Positions 7,515-15,910 of a DNA stretch of 31,467 nucleotides are shown here, one piece after another. This DNA comes from JBBTRP01 sp038065125. GTDB lineage: Bacteria > Patescibacteriota > Patescibacteriia > JACQRZ01. The notes beneath the pieces were generated by a model that was given only the letters and a program-made list of their open reading frames with translations, did no database searches and was not told where the DNA came from. The position numbers and the translations under genes were made by a program. Positions within the stretch are counted from its first letter, which is position 1, and the number at the start of each line of letters is the position of its first letter. The DNA lies in contig JBBTRP010000019.1 of the NCBI GenBank assembly GCA_038065125.1, positions 1 to 31,467 of the forward strand, given 5' to 3'.

Positions 7515-8305
7515 ACCGATGCCACTTTATCACCTAGGATTGCGCAGGGAAAGCGAACTGTTGCCGAAATAATGCGATTGAGTCGGCGCGGTTCGCGGAT
7601 TAATCGATACAACCACTCAAGGCCGACCGTGCGAATCCATGCGGGAGCGTAGGCGACCGCACCGGAGAGATAGTCAAACGTCCCGCCAACCCCGAGCGCG
7701 ATTCGAATAGTGGGGCATCGGTGCAGATTCTCGGCAAGCCAAAGCTCTTGTTTTGGGGCGCCGAACGCGACGAAGAGAATATCGGGTGATGCGGCGTTAA
7801 TGCGGGAGACCAGTTCATCGGTATACTCCGTTGGGGTTCTCGTCCCCGAAAGCGGGATACCGACCTCGGCTCCCGCAATGATGAGAGATGGAAAGCGCTT
7901 TTTGAGCGCTTCTGCCGTGCGCGCCGCTACACCCTCGCGAGCGCCGACAAGATAGACGGACTTCCCGTGTGCTTCAGCAAGCTTGCAGAGCAGAAGCGTC
8001 GCTTGAACGCCGGTAATACGGGTAAACAGGTTGCGGCCAAAGAGGATAACCGACGCGCACAGGATGCCGAATCCGTCCGCAAGCGCTAAGGACGCGCCAT
8101 TGAGGACCTCGGCAAATCGCCTATTACGCCGGGACTCCATAATAAACTCCGGATTAACCGTGACGATCTGGCGCGCAGCACCGTCCCGGACCGTAAGCCA
8201 CTCACGGCACCGTTCCAGAAACGAATTTTCCGTACCTGTGTTAATATATATGGAAAGGATGGGGATGCGAGAGGTGTCCATACTTATAAGGAGTGGCCCG
8301 TCCAT
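7499..8305 (-). CDS. WecG/TagA/CpsF family glycosyltransferase
   Basis: Family that transfers N-acetylmannosamine(-uronic acid) or similar sugars to lipid-linked intermediates of teichoic acid or polysaccharide at the inner membrane face. Visible signatures are VNPEF at residues 50-54, LADGFG at 75-80, RITGV near 96-100, GAPKQE at 182-187, and the C-terminal GVGGTFDYLSG...APAWIR..GLEWLYRL..EPRR block. The 268 residues fit the family. Start is ATG 8305 or 8281; neither has a clear Shine-Dalgarno sequence. It is divergent from clpB and may share the CIRCE region. The donor sugar cannot be read from sequence, so no gene symbol is given. Confidence 0.92.
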   Translation of the reverse strand: MDGPLLISMDTSRIPILSIYINTGTENSFLERCREWLTVRDGAARQIVTVNPEFIMESRRNRRFAEVLNGASLALADGFGILCASVILFGRNLFTRITGVQATLLLCKLAEAHGKSVYLVGAREGVAARTAEALKKRFPSLIIAGAEVGIPLSGTRTPTEYTDELVSRINAASPDILFVAFGAPKQELWLAENLHRCPTIRIALGVGGTFDYLSGAVAYAPAWIRTVGLEWLYRLIREPRRLNRIISATVRFPCAILGDKVASVWRSS

Positions 8306-8306
8306 C

Positions 8307-8334
8307 TTGACAAGGAGGAAGGGAACGCTATACT
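8307..8334 (+). promoter_or_regulatory. Promoter of clpB
   Basis: Perfect -35 TTGACA (8307-8312), 16-base spacer, -10 TATACT (8329-8334). The predicted start is near 8341, which places the CIRCE element at the very beginning of the transcript. Confidence 0.85.
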
Positions 8335-8338
8335 TATT

Positions 8339-8365
8339 TTAGCACTCACTGCCCGAGACTGCTAA
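8339..8365 (+). promoter_or_regulatory. CIRCE operator (HrcA binding site)
   Basis: TTAGCACTC (8339-8347), 9-base spacer, GACTGCTAA (8357-8365). The CIRCE consensus is TTAGCACTC-N9-GAGTGCTAA; the only deviation is one base in the right arm. It lies immediately after the clpB promoter, so HrcA repression of clpB is expected. On the opposite strand, TTAGCA-N18-TAAAAT within the same palindrome could serve as a promoter for the divergent glycosyltransferase, though this is weak. Confidence 0.92.
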
Positions 8366-8378
8366 CTTACAAAAACCT

Positions 8379-10997
8379 ATGTTTCAAAACAATTTTACCA
8401 CGCGGGCGCAGGAAGCCCTGCAGACAGCTCATCTTCTCACGGCAGAACGGAATCATCAAGAGCTCACCGCAGTACACTTGCTTCTCGCGCTGGTCCGCCA
8501 AAACGAGGGTATCGTTTCCAGTCTGTTTCAAAAAATGGAGGTGGGACTCCCGGCGATCGAAGAGGACCTCGAAGACGAGCTCCAATTCCTCCCCCGCATT
8601 GCCGGCAGCGGCACGGGTCAAATTTTCATTTCCAAAGAAGTCGCGCAGGTGTTGAGTCAGGCACAAAAAGAGGCGCAAAAAATCGGTGATGAGTATATTA
8701 GCACCGAGCATCTCCTGCTCGCTCTGATTCAGACTCCCTCAAGCGCGCAGAATATCTTGCAAATCCATCGGGTCGCCTACGACACCGTGCTTAAAATTCT
8801 CGCGCAGGTCCGCGGACAGCACAAGATCACCGACCCCGACCCGGAGAGCAAATACCAAGCGCTCAACAAATACTCGATCAACCTGACCGATCAGGCGCGA
8901 CAGGAAAAACTTGATCCGGTCATCGGCCGCGACGACGAGATTCGCCGTGTCATTCAGGTGCTCTCTCGCCGCACGAAGAACAACCCCGTTCTCATCGGAG
9001 AGGCGGGCGTAGGAAAAACAGCGGTGGTTGAGGGACTAGCGCAGCGCATCGTCTCCGGCGACGTTCCCGAGTCGCTCAAAGACAAAGAGATTCTGGCGCT
9101 GGACCTAGGCGCATTGATTGCCGGCACCAAATTCCGCGGCGATTTCGAAGATCGGCTCAAGGCGGTGTTAAAAGAAATTTCCCAGAGTGCGGGAAAAGTG
9201 ATCTTGTTCATAGACGAATTGCACACCGTAATCGGCGCAGGAGGCGCGGATGGAGCGATTGACGCGTCCAATATGCTCAAACCCTCCCTGGCGCGCGGAG
9301 AGCTGCGCACGGTCGGCGCAACCACGCTCAAAGAATATCAGAAATACATCGAGCGGGATGCCGCGTTTGAGCGCCGATTCCAACCGATCTTCGTGTCTGA
9401 GCCGTCCGTGGATGACACGATCGCTATTTTGCGGGGAATCAAAGAAAAATACGAAATCCATCACGGCGTGCGCATTACTGATGCGGCGATCGTGGCGGCG
9501 GCAAACCTCTCGCATCGATATGTGTCGGACCGCTTCCTTCCCGACAAGGCGATCGACCTCATCGACGAGGCGACATCCGCAATCCGTTTACAGATCGACA
9601 GCCAACCAGTCGAACTCGACCGCCTGAAGAGAAGCATCCTCAAACTCGAAATCGAAAAGCAAGCACTCCAAAAAGAAAATGACAAACACGCGAAAACCCG
9701 GCTGAAGGAGCTCGAAAAAGAGCTTGCTGAGTTTTCCGAAGAGTCGAGTAAGCTTGAGATTGATTGGAAAACGGAAAAAGAGATCATCGGCCAGATCCGC
9801 GAATTCCGCAAACAAATCGAACGGCTTAAACAGGACGCAGACATTGCCGAGCGGCGTGTCGATCTCTCCAAGGTCGCCGAGATCCGCTATGGCAAAGTTC
9901 CAGAGCTGGAAAAAGAACTCAAGAAGACATCCGCCCGGCTCGCTACGGTCCAAAAAAAACATCGCTTCCTCAAAGAAGAAGTCAACGAGGACGATATTGC
10001 AGGGGTTGTTGCGCGTTGGACCGGAATCCCGGCGCTCAAGATCCTTGAAAAAGAGGCGGAAAAACTGAAAAATGCCGAGGAACTCCTGGGAAGCCGCGTT
10101 GTGGGGCAGCGGGAGGCGATCGAATCGATTGCCAATGCGCTGCGCCGCTCGCGCACGGGTCTTTCAGAAGAGCAGCAACCGATCGGATCGTTCATCTTTA
10201 TCGGCCCCACGGGCGTAGGGAAAACCGAGCTTGCAAAGGCGCTTACGTCTTTCATGTTCAACGACGAGAATGCGCTGATCCGAGTCGATATGAGTGAGTA
10301 CGGGGAAAAGCACTCTGTCTCGCGCCTCATCGGCTCCCCTCCCGGCTACGTCGGCTATGAGGATGGCGGACAGCTCACGGAAAAAGTACGACGCAGGCCG
10401 TACAGCGTCATTCTCTTTGATGAGATCGAAAAGGCTCACCCGGAAATCTTCAACACGCTTCTCCAAATTCTGGATGACGGGCACCTCACCGACTCAAAGG
10501 GCCGCAAGGTCAACTTCAAGAATACGATCATCATTATGACCTCCAATCTCGGGGGCGAGCTGATTCGAGAAGGATCGCTCGGATTTGCCGATGGCGATCG
10601 GGAGCGGCGCATGGTCAACGAGCGCGAGATGGCCGATCGGATCAAGGAACTCCTACAGAAAAGCTTCAAGCCGGAATTCCTCAACCGCATCACCGAGATT
10701 ATCGTCTTCCATCCGCTCAACGAGTCCGAAATCGCCACAATCATCGACATCCAACTTGCCAAAGTCAAAGAACGCCTTGGCAAACAAGACATCAACGTGA
10801 CCTTCACCCCTAAGCTGGTCAAACTGCTTGCGCGGAAAGGGTTTGATCCACTCTACGGCGCGCGCCCACTAAAACGCGCGATCCAAACCTTTATCCTCAA
10901 CCCTCTCTCCATGAAACTCATTGACGGAAGTTTGCATGAGGGAGAGACGATCACGATCGACGCTGCAAAAAACGACCAGGTGGCGATCAAGTCGTGA
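8379..10997 (+). CDS. clpB: ATP-dependent disaggregase ClpB
   Basis: Hexameric AAA+ chaperone that extracts polypeptides from aggregates with DnaK. Domains in order: Clp N-domain repeats (about 1-150), nucleotide-binding domain 1 with Walker A GEAGVGKT at 207-214 and Walker B LFIDELHT, a long coiled middle domain (about 400-530, Glu/Lys-rich), and domain 2 with Walker A GPTGVGKT at 609-616 and pore loop GYVGYEDGG. The C-terminus has LYGARPLKRAI. The long middle domain, the absence of a ClpC UVR motif, and the 872-residue length point to ClpB, not ClpC. Regulated by a CIRCE element. No Shine-Dalgarno sequence before the ATG. Its TGA stop is the first part of a heptad repeat tract. Confidence 0.95.
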   Translation: MFQNNFTTRAQEALQTAHLLTAERNHQELTAVHLLLALVRQNEGIVSSLFQKMEVGLPAIEEDLEDELQFLPRIAGSGTGQIFISKEVAQVLSQAQKEAQKIGDEYISTEHLLLALIQTPSSAQNILQIHRVAYDTVLKILAQVRGQHKITDPDPESKYQALNKYSINLTDQARQEKLDPVIGRDDEIRRVIQVLSRRTKNNPVLIGEAGVGKTAVVEGLAQRIVSGDVPESLKDKEILALDLGALIAGTKFRGDFEDRLKAVLKEISQSAGKVILFIDELHTVIGAGGADGAIDASNMLKPSLARGELRTVGATTLKEYQKYIERDAAFERRFQPIFVSEPSVDDTIAILRGIKEKYEIHHGVRITDAAIVAAANLSHRYVSDRFLPDKAIDLIDEATSAIRLQIDSQPVELDRLKRSILKLEIEKQALQKENDKHAKTRLKELEKELAEFSEESSKLEIDWKTEKEIIGQIREFRKQIERLKQDADIAERRVDLSKVAEIRYGKVPELEKELKKTSARLATVQKKHRFLKEEVNEDDIAGVVARWTGIPALKILEKEAEKLKNAEELLGSRVVGQREAIESIANALRRSRTGLSEEQQPIGSFIFIGPTGVGKTELAKALTSFMFNDENALIRVDMSEYGEKHSVSRLIGSPPGYVGYEDGGQLTEKVRRRPYSVILFDEIEKAHPEIFNTLLQILDDGHLTDSKGRKVNFKNTIIIMTSNLGGELIREGSLGFADGDRERRMVNEREMADRIKELLQKSFKPEFLNRITEIIVFHPLNESEIATIIDIQLAKVKERLGKQDINVTFTPKLVKLLARKGFDPLYGARPLKRAIQTFILNPLSMKLIDGSLHEGETITIDAAKNDQVAIKS

Positions 10998-11023
10998 AAC
11001 TTGAAACTTGAAACGTGAAGCGT
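10995..11023 (+). repeat. Heptad tract at the clpB stop codon
   Basis: Four consecutive near-identical 7-base units, TGAAACT, TGAAACT, TGAAACG, TGAAGCG, beginning with the clpB stop codon itself and ending one base before the terminator stem. Same period and same position (at a stop codon) as the other intercistronic elements, but a different unit sequence. Confidence 0.7.
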
Positions 11024-11050
11024 AAACACGGGTGCCCTACCCGTGTTTTT
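11024..11050 (+). terminator. Intrinsic terminator of clpB
   Basis: A perfect 10-bp stem AAACACGGGT/ACCCGTGTTT with loop GCCCT, the 3' arm running into TTTTT in all. Confidence 0.88.
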
Positions 11051-11064
11051 CGTGATTTCTGGGC

Positions 11065-11092
11065 TTGATTCTTCGAGGGGATGCGATATACT
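11065..11092 (+). promoter_or_regulatory. Promoter of the secreted hydrolase-like gene
   Basis: -35 TTGATT (11065-11070), 16-base spacer, -10 TATACT (11087-11092). The expected start is near 11099, only about 5 bases before the ATG at 11104, so the mRNA would be essentially leaderless. Confidence 0.75.
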
Positions 11093-11103
11093 TTACTCTG
11101 CGT

Positions 11104-12513
11104 ATGAAAAATCGTTTTCTTCAAGTGCTACTCATCTCCTCTCTGGCATTTCCATGGAATGCGCATGCCCAATCGTTTGTGTTTAATCCGAACGAGGTCA
11201 TCTCGGATTCGGATTTTTTCCGGGTTGCGGATATGAACATTGCGGACATTGAGGAGTTTCTCCGACGAAAATCATCTCCACTGGTCAGTTATCGCGCGCG
11301 CGATGTGGACGGAGCGGAAAAATCGGCAGCCCAGATTATTCATCGCGCGGCGCTCGATCATGGAATCAGTCCCCGCGTATTACTGGTCCTCCTGCAAAAA
11401 GAACAGAGCCTGATCGAGAACCCCTCTCCCAGTCAGTACAGCTATGATTGGGCAACCGGATTCGGCGTGTGCGACTCGTGCTCCGTGTCAGACCCCGGGC
11501 TTGCAAAATTCAAGGGGTTCGTGAATCAGGTCGATAAAGCCGCCGCGCGAAAAATCGAATACATCACCACGCCGCTTCGGTTCCGTTTCCGCGTTGGAGA
11601 GGCCGCAACCGTTGACGGAAAAACCGTAATTCCCGCAAACCGGGCAACCGCTATCCTCTATAACTACACGCCCCATTTCCGCGGCAATTTTAATTTTTGG
11701 AAACTGTGGGTTCGCTACTTTGAGCGCTTCTACCCGGACGGCACGGTCGCGCAGGTCAAAGGATCGAACGATATCTGGCTGATCCAGGACGGTGTGCGGC
11801 GCAAATTCGAGACACTCGGGGCCTTTCTCTCTCGGTACTCTCTCTCGAAGGTGGTTGCTACAGAAAAAGAATCTTTGGAAAAATATCCGCTCGGGCCGTC
11901 GATCAAGTTTCCTCAATACTCGCTTTTGCAGTCAAAGAAAGGCGCCATTTTTTTGCTGGTGGACGACTTCAAATACGGCATCCCTTCAAAGGCGATCTTC
12001 AAAAAAATCGGCTTTAACCCCGAGGAGGTCATCCGCGCGTCAAAGGCCGATCTTGACAGCTATCCGACGGCCGGACTTCTGACCGCGCCGAGCGATAATC
12101 CTGTCACAGAGCTTGTGCAAGACAAAAAAACCGGCGCCATCTTTGCGGTGGAGCGCGGCGTCAAGCACCCCCTCCTGGAAAAAGCGGTCCTGAAAGCTAA
12201 CTTTCGCCATCGCCCGTTTGTCCGAATGTCAGCGGCAGTACTGGAGTCGCTTCCGACTGGAGAACCGATTCTCTTTGCGGACGGAACGCTGGTGAGGGGA
12301 CCTGAAAGCGGTACGGTGTACATGATTTCTCGCGGAGAAAAACGTCCGTTCCGCTCCGCAGACGTTTTTGGCTCGCTCGGGTTTAACTGGTCGCAAATCA
12401 TCAGTTCGAACGGGGCGACGCTCGCGCTGCATCAAGAGGGCGCATCACTGGATCTGGGCGCTACCATTCCCAACGAACTCCCGCCTGAACTCATCCAGGC
12501 GGCCACTCGGTAG
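11104..12513 (+). CDS. Secreted murein-hydrolase-like protein with C-terminal surface repeats
   Basis: A 469-residue exported protein. Residues 1-22 form a signal peptide ending AHA before Gln. Residues about 70-205 resemble a lysozyme/lytic-transglycosylase-type fold: SPRVLLVLLQKEQSLIE with a candidate catalytic Glu100, then YDWATGFGVCDSC and the FNQV-like GFVNQVDKAARKI region. From about residue 206 at least four imperfect repeats of roughly 55-65 residues follow, with the pattern I-x-LV-x-x-G-x-K ... S-x-x-x-F-x-x-x-GF ... L-x-x-x-P-x-G. Such repeats are likely surface or wall-binding. The start at 11104 is chosen because the longer reading from 11065 would translate the promoter. Possible roles are wall remodelling or attack on a host's wall. 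The hydrolase assignment is inference from motif layout. Confidence 0.7.
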   Translation: MKNRFLQVLLISSLAFPWNAHAQSFVFNPNEVISDSDFFRVADMNIADIEEFLRRKSSPLVSYRARDVDGAEKSAAQIIHRAALDHGISPRVLLVLLQKEQSLIENPSPSQYSYDWATGFGVCDSCSVSDPGLAKFKGFVNQVDKAAARKIEYITTPLRFRFRVGEAATVDGKTVIPANRATAILYNYTPHFRGNFNFWKLWVRYFERFYPDGTVAQVKGSNDIWLIQDGVRRKFETLGAFLSRYSLSKVVATEKESLEKYPLGPSIKFPQYSLLQSKKGAIFLLVDDFKYGIPSKAIFKKIGFNPEEVIRASKADLDSYPTAGLLTAPSDNPVTELVQDKKTGAIFAVERGVKHPLLEKAVLKANFRHRPFVRMSAAVLESLPTGEPILFADGTLVRGPESGTVYMISRGEKRPFRSADVFGSLGFNWSQIISSNGATLALHQEGASLDLGATIPNELPPELIQAATR

Positions 12514-12620
12514 TATGAAATCTCAAATCCCAAAACTCAAATTACAAATAAATTCCAATACTCAAAAAGTCAATCATCGAAACGGGTTGGTATTTGGTGC
12601 TTGGAAGTTGGAATTTTAAC
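12511..12620 (+). repeat. Heptad-phased intercistronic element, copy B
   Basis: Starts exactly with the TAG stop of the preceding gene and ends about 4 bases before the next ATG (12625). The left part has 7-base units of the CTCAAAT type, the centre has CGAAACG flanked by short complementary arms (CAAT / GTTG), and the right part has TTGG-rich units ending TTGGAATTTTAAC. Matches copy C (27660-27773, opposite strand) at 96 of 107 positions without gaps by hand alignment. Confidence 0.85.
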
Positions 12621-12624
12621 ACAT

Positions 12625-13419
12625 ATGTCAATCGTCTACGCCTGCATAGTCCCCCACACGCCGGTGCTCGTGCCGACTATCGGCAGGGAGTATTATCAAA
12701 AATTAAAAGCGACGACCGACGCGCTCGCCGCAGTACGCATCAGTCTTACGAATGCCGCACCCGAAACGATCGTCATCTGCGCCCCGCATGCCCGCGCACA
12801 TGAACAGCGTAACCCGACCCTGCATGTGCCGGCAGTATACCGGTCGAATTTTTCCGAATTCGGCGACATTGTCACAACGGCCGAATACCAACCCGACACG
12901 GTGGTCGCGGATGCAATCAAGAATACCTTGAACGAGGCAAAAATCTCCGTCGTTTATGAAAGCGATGCGGAGCTTGAGTATGGCGCGAGTGTGCCGCTAC
13001 AGCATCTCGGCCTGACGCCTCTCCCAAAAATTGTCGTTCTTCATCCGGGTGAGTCTGAAACCCTCAAAGAAAGCGGTCATATCGGCATGGCGGTTCAGCG
13101 CGCGCTTCAAGCATCACCGAAACGAATTGCGCTGATCGCGTCAGGGGACCTCTCGCACTGCCTGACGGAAAATGCGCCGGGGGGTCTCAATCCGGCGGCG
13201 GTTCACTTTGAAAAAGAGATGCTAAGCATGATCAAGGCGGGACGACTCAAGAAGCTGCAAAAAATCGACTCCGCTCTCCTCCGAGAGTACGGCGTCTGCG
13301 GCGCCGCGCCGATTGCGATGCTCTACGGAGCGCTGGAGCACATGACCATCACACCGAACTTTCTCTCCTACGAACATCCGCTCGGCGTCGGCAACATTGT
13401 CATGGAATTTTGCCTGTGA
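12625..13419 (+). CDS. MEMO1-family protein (AmmeMemoRadiSam system protein B-like)
   Basis: A 264-residue member of the MEMO/LigB-like fold, related to class III extradiol dioxygenases. Family metal-site features are visible: IVPHTPVLVP near the N-terminus, APHARAH in the middle, SGDLSH, and YGVCGAAPIAMLYGAL near the C-terminus, whose Cys corresponds to the conserved CG..PI motif of human MEMO1. The usual partners (an AMMECR1-domain protein and a radical SAM enzyme) are not in this window, so it is an orphan here. The start at 12625 is the first ATG after repeat copy B; an upstream TTG would lie inside the repeat. It overlaps the priA-like gene at GTGA, implying coupled translation. Biochemical role unknown. 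Confidence 0.82.
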   Translation: MSIVYACIVPHTPVLVPTIGREYYQKLKATTDALAAVRISLTNAAPETIVICAPHARAHEQRNPTLHVPAVYRSNFSEFGDIVTTAEYQPDTVVADAIKNTLNEAKISVVYESDAELEYGASVPLQHLGLTPLPKIVVLHPGESETLKESGHIGMAVQRALQASPKRIALIASGDLSHCLTENAPGGLNPAAVHFEKEMLSMIKAGRLKKLQKIDSALLREYGVCGAAPIAMLYGALEHMTITPNFLSYEHPLGVGNIVMEFCL

Positions 13420-15281
13420 TTGCGCGAGTTATTCCTGCGACAAAACTCCCCCGCTCCCTCGACGTCTTTGACTATGCCGTTCCCGACGCGCTTTTGGACC
13501 ACGTCAGGCGCGGGACACTCGTGCGTATTCCGTTTCGATCGCGCCTCATCATGGGATTGGTTGAATCTCTCCATGACAGCGATCGGGAAAAACTCAAAAG
13601 CATTGCCGGGATCGCGACGCCGTTTTGCTTCAGCGAGGGGGATCTCGCTCTTCTGGACTGGCTGCGAGATACCTGTTTTATTTCTCGCGGGCATGGACTC
13701 CTCCTGATGCGCCAATTTATTCCACGTGGAATGCCGGCACAAACGCTCGCGGAGACACCCGCTGATGTGCGCTCGCCAAGCCCTGAGCTCGTATCGTTTG
13801 GAACAACCGCAGAGCGGAACACGCTCCTTGTCGACATTCTTCAATCGAGACACAAGAAAGGTCTTGCGCTTATTCTTGCTCCAACGGTGTCTGATGTGGT
13901 TCGGCTCTTACCTATCTTACGCGCGCGACTTGGGGATCATTCGGCATCACTTCTCACGAGTGCATCGCGCACGTCGGAAGTGCAATCCGCAATTAACTCG
14001 ATTTGGTCGGGAAAAACAAAAATTCTTTTCGGAACACGGGTCTCACTCTTTGCGCCGCTCCCCTCCCTTGAGACGCTCATCCTTCTTGATACAGAGCGGG
14101 ATGAGTACAAGCAGGCGGATCTCAATCCGCGGTATGATGCCCGATCTCTCGCGATCATGCGCGCAAAAAAGGCGGGCGCGCGATGTCTGTTTTTTTCAAC
14201 CGCGCCGCGACTACAGGACTCTCTCGCTCTCCAAGAAGGGCTCTTTACTGAGCCTAGACACGGCGCACCTCGCACTCGCGTGCCAATTTCCGTAGCAGAT
14301 CTTTCTACCGCCTGGCGCTCTGGGCGGTTTGATCTAATAACGGACGAGCTTGAGGAAGAACTTGCCCGTGTGTGTGTTCGAAATGACTCTGCATTTCTTT
14401 TTCTCAACCGAACCGGGACGGCGCGGCTTGTCGTGTGCAAAGACTGCGAATTTTTGTTTGCCTGCCAACACTGCCTAATGCCGCTTCACTATCACAAGAC
14501 GGAAAATCTCTTACGGTGCCCGAGCGGTCATGACGACACACAGCTTCCCAGCGCCTGTCCGCAGTGCAGAAGTGTACGTTTCGTTTTTCGCGGTTTTGGA
14601 ACTGAGCGAGTTGCGGCAACTCTTAAAGAATTGTTTCCGGATGCACGTGTTATCGAATACGCAAAAGGCACGCCTCCACCGGCCGCGGACACTGGATCGC
14701 AAAAAAAAGGAATGCTCATCGTCGGCACCTGTGCGGTTCCCAACGAGATGCCCGAGGCCATTGAACGCGCGAGGCTCATCGCATTTTTGGCAGCCGATCC
14801 CCTCATCCTTCCTCATGACTTCCGCGCGGTCGAGCGGCAGTGGCAGCAAGCAGCGCGGATCCTCTCGCACGTAACTCGTGGCGATGCGCGCGTGATACTG
14901 CAAGCATTTCATCCCGAAAGTTTATTTGTGCAAACACTGCGCACGAACGACTACGAAACATTTGCCCGCACGCAACTTACTGAACGAAAACAGTTTTCAC
15001 TTCCTCCGTATTCACGTCGCGTGACGATTCGCATTAAGCGGCTGGGGCGCGTCGCTTCTGTTGTTGAAAAAACTCTTTCTGATCTCAAGGAACGCTGCGC
15101 ACGACTCGAGCCTCCAATAAAAACTAGTACCGTCGATGATGGTGGAAAAGAAATACGCGTAACGCTCCGAGTTGATCGCGATCCGGCTAATCCCTCCAAA
15201 GTACTCCCCCAAGACGTAGTGGAACTTCTCGCGTCGCTCCCACCGTACTGCCTGATTGACGCAGAGCCACTTTCACTATAA
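13416..15281 (+). CDS. priA: PriA-like primosomal protein with degenerate helicase motifs
   Basis: Homologue of primosomal protein N', which restarts replication forks. The N-terminal DNA-binding domain is recognisable (LDVFDYAVPD...VRRGTLVRIPF). The helicase core aligns by its spacing and by ILFGTR..LFAPLPSLETLILLD, but the Walker A GSGKT is absent (GTTAERN in its place), the DEEH box reads DTER, motif V is lost (GTCAVPNEM), and motif VI GRAGR reads SHVTR. Zinc cysteines are mostly kept: CKDC, CQHC, RCPSGH, CPQC. The C-terminal domain with LPPYSR is present. At 621 residues it is shorter than E. coli PriA (732). Probably binds DNA without unwinding it. GTG at 13416 is favoured (4-base overlap with the upstream gene); TTG 13410 is possible. 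Confidence 0.85.
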   Translation: MIARVIPATKLPRSLDVFDYAVPDALLDHVRRGTLVRIPFRSRLIMGLVESLHDSDREKLKSIAGIATPFCFSEGDLALLDWLRDTCFISRGHGLLLMRQFIPRGMPAQTLAETPADVRSPSPELVSFGTTAERNTLLVDILQSRHKKGLALILAPTVSDVVRLLPILRARLGDHSASLLTSASRTSEVQSAINSIWSGKTKILFGTRVSLFAPLPSLETLILLDTERDEYKQADLNPRYDARSLAIMRAKKAGARCLFFSTAPRLQDSLALQEGLFTEPRHGAPRTRVPISVADLSTAWRSGRFDLITDELEEELARVCVRNDSAFLFLNRTGTARLVVCKDCEFLFACQHCLMPLHYHKTENLLRCPSGHDDTQLPSACPQCRSVRFVFRGFGTERVAATLKELFPDARVIEYAKGTPPPAADTGSQKKGMLIVGTCAVPNEMPEAIERARLIAFLAADPLILPHDFRAVERQWQQAARILSHVTRGDARVILQAFHPESLFVQTLRTNDYETFARTQLTERKQFSLPPYSRRVTIRIKRLGRVASVVEKTLSDLKERCARLEPPIKTSTVDDGGKEIRVTLRVDRDPANPSKVLPQDVVELLASLPPYCLIDAEPLSL

Positions 15282-15312
15282 ATTACAAACTATTACCCGC
15301 TACCCTCTCACC

Positions 15313-15318
15313 TATAAT
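15313..15318 (+). promoter_or_regulatory. Possible -10 box for def
   Basis: Perfect TATAAT, 15 bases before the def ATG, with no good -35 box at 16-18 bases. If used, the leader would be under 10 bases. Confidence 0.4.
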
Positions 15319-15333
15319 CCGCACCCTTGAGGT

Positions 15334-15864
15334 ATGATCCTCCCCGTCATCACTATCGGACATGAGACATTAAAGAGGCGCGCTTTCGAAGTCGCCGTTA
15401 TTTCTGATGCAAAAATTCAGACACTTATCGACGACATGATTCCCACCATGTTTGAAAAAGATGGCATCGGTCTTGCCGCAAATCAGGTCAACGCGCTTCA
15501 CCGTATCGCCGTGATCGTCCCGGACCCCCATCGGTTTGACGCGTACAAAAAGAAGCAGAGCGAGGCGTTGGTCGTGATCAACCCCGTGATCACCAAGCAC
15601 TCACTCCTCAAGGAAACCGGGGAGGAGGGTTGTCTCTCAGTTCCCGGCGTGATGGGACTCGTGAAGCGCTGGAAGTGGGTTACGGTTACCTATCTTGATC
15701 GAACCGGCACACCCACTACGCTTCGTACATCAGGACTTCTTGCCAAAGTCTTTCAACACGAGATCGATCACCTGGACGGCATCCTCTTCGTAGAACGCTC
15801 AAAAAAACTTTTCAAACTTGCCGCCCCGTCAGCGGAAGAAAAAACTCACGTTCCAGAGCTTTAA
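15334..15864 (+). CDS. def: Peptide deformylase
   Basis: Metalloenzyme that removes the formyl group from nascent proteins. All three motifs are present: GIGLAANQV (44-52), EGCLSVPG with metal ligand Cys100, and QHEIDHLDG with His142, Glu143 and His146. The N-terminus MILPVITIGHETLKR is typical, which supports the ATG at 15334; TTGAGG lies one base upstream, too close for an ideal Shine-Dalgarno sequence. 176 residues. fmt, which makes the substrate of this pathway, is under 1 kb away, separated by a GNAT gene on the other strand. Confidence 0.97.
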   Translation: MILPVITIGHETLKRRAFEVAVISDAKIQTLIDDMIPTMFEKDGIGLAANQVNALHRIAVIVPDPHRFDAYKKKQSEALVVINPVITKHSLLKETGEEGCLSVPGVMGLVKRWKWVTVTYLDRTGTPTTLRTSGLLAKVFQHEIDHLDGILFVERSKKLFKLAAPSAEEKTHVPEL

Positions 15865-15910
15865 CCCCAGTGAGCTTTACTCCATTGGGCTGGGACCGCA
15901 TCTCCTCAGC

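Noticed and set aside
11065..11103. Start of the secreted protein at 11065
   Set aside because: This would translate the -35 and -10 boxes and bury the signal peptide; ATG 11104 gives a clean signal sequence.
13416..15281. Calling the PriA-like gene a pseudogene
   Set aside because: The frame is intact over 621 codons, zinc cysteines and terminal domains are preserved, and it is coupled to an intact upstream gene.
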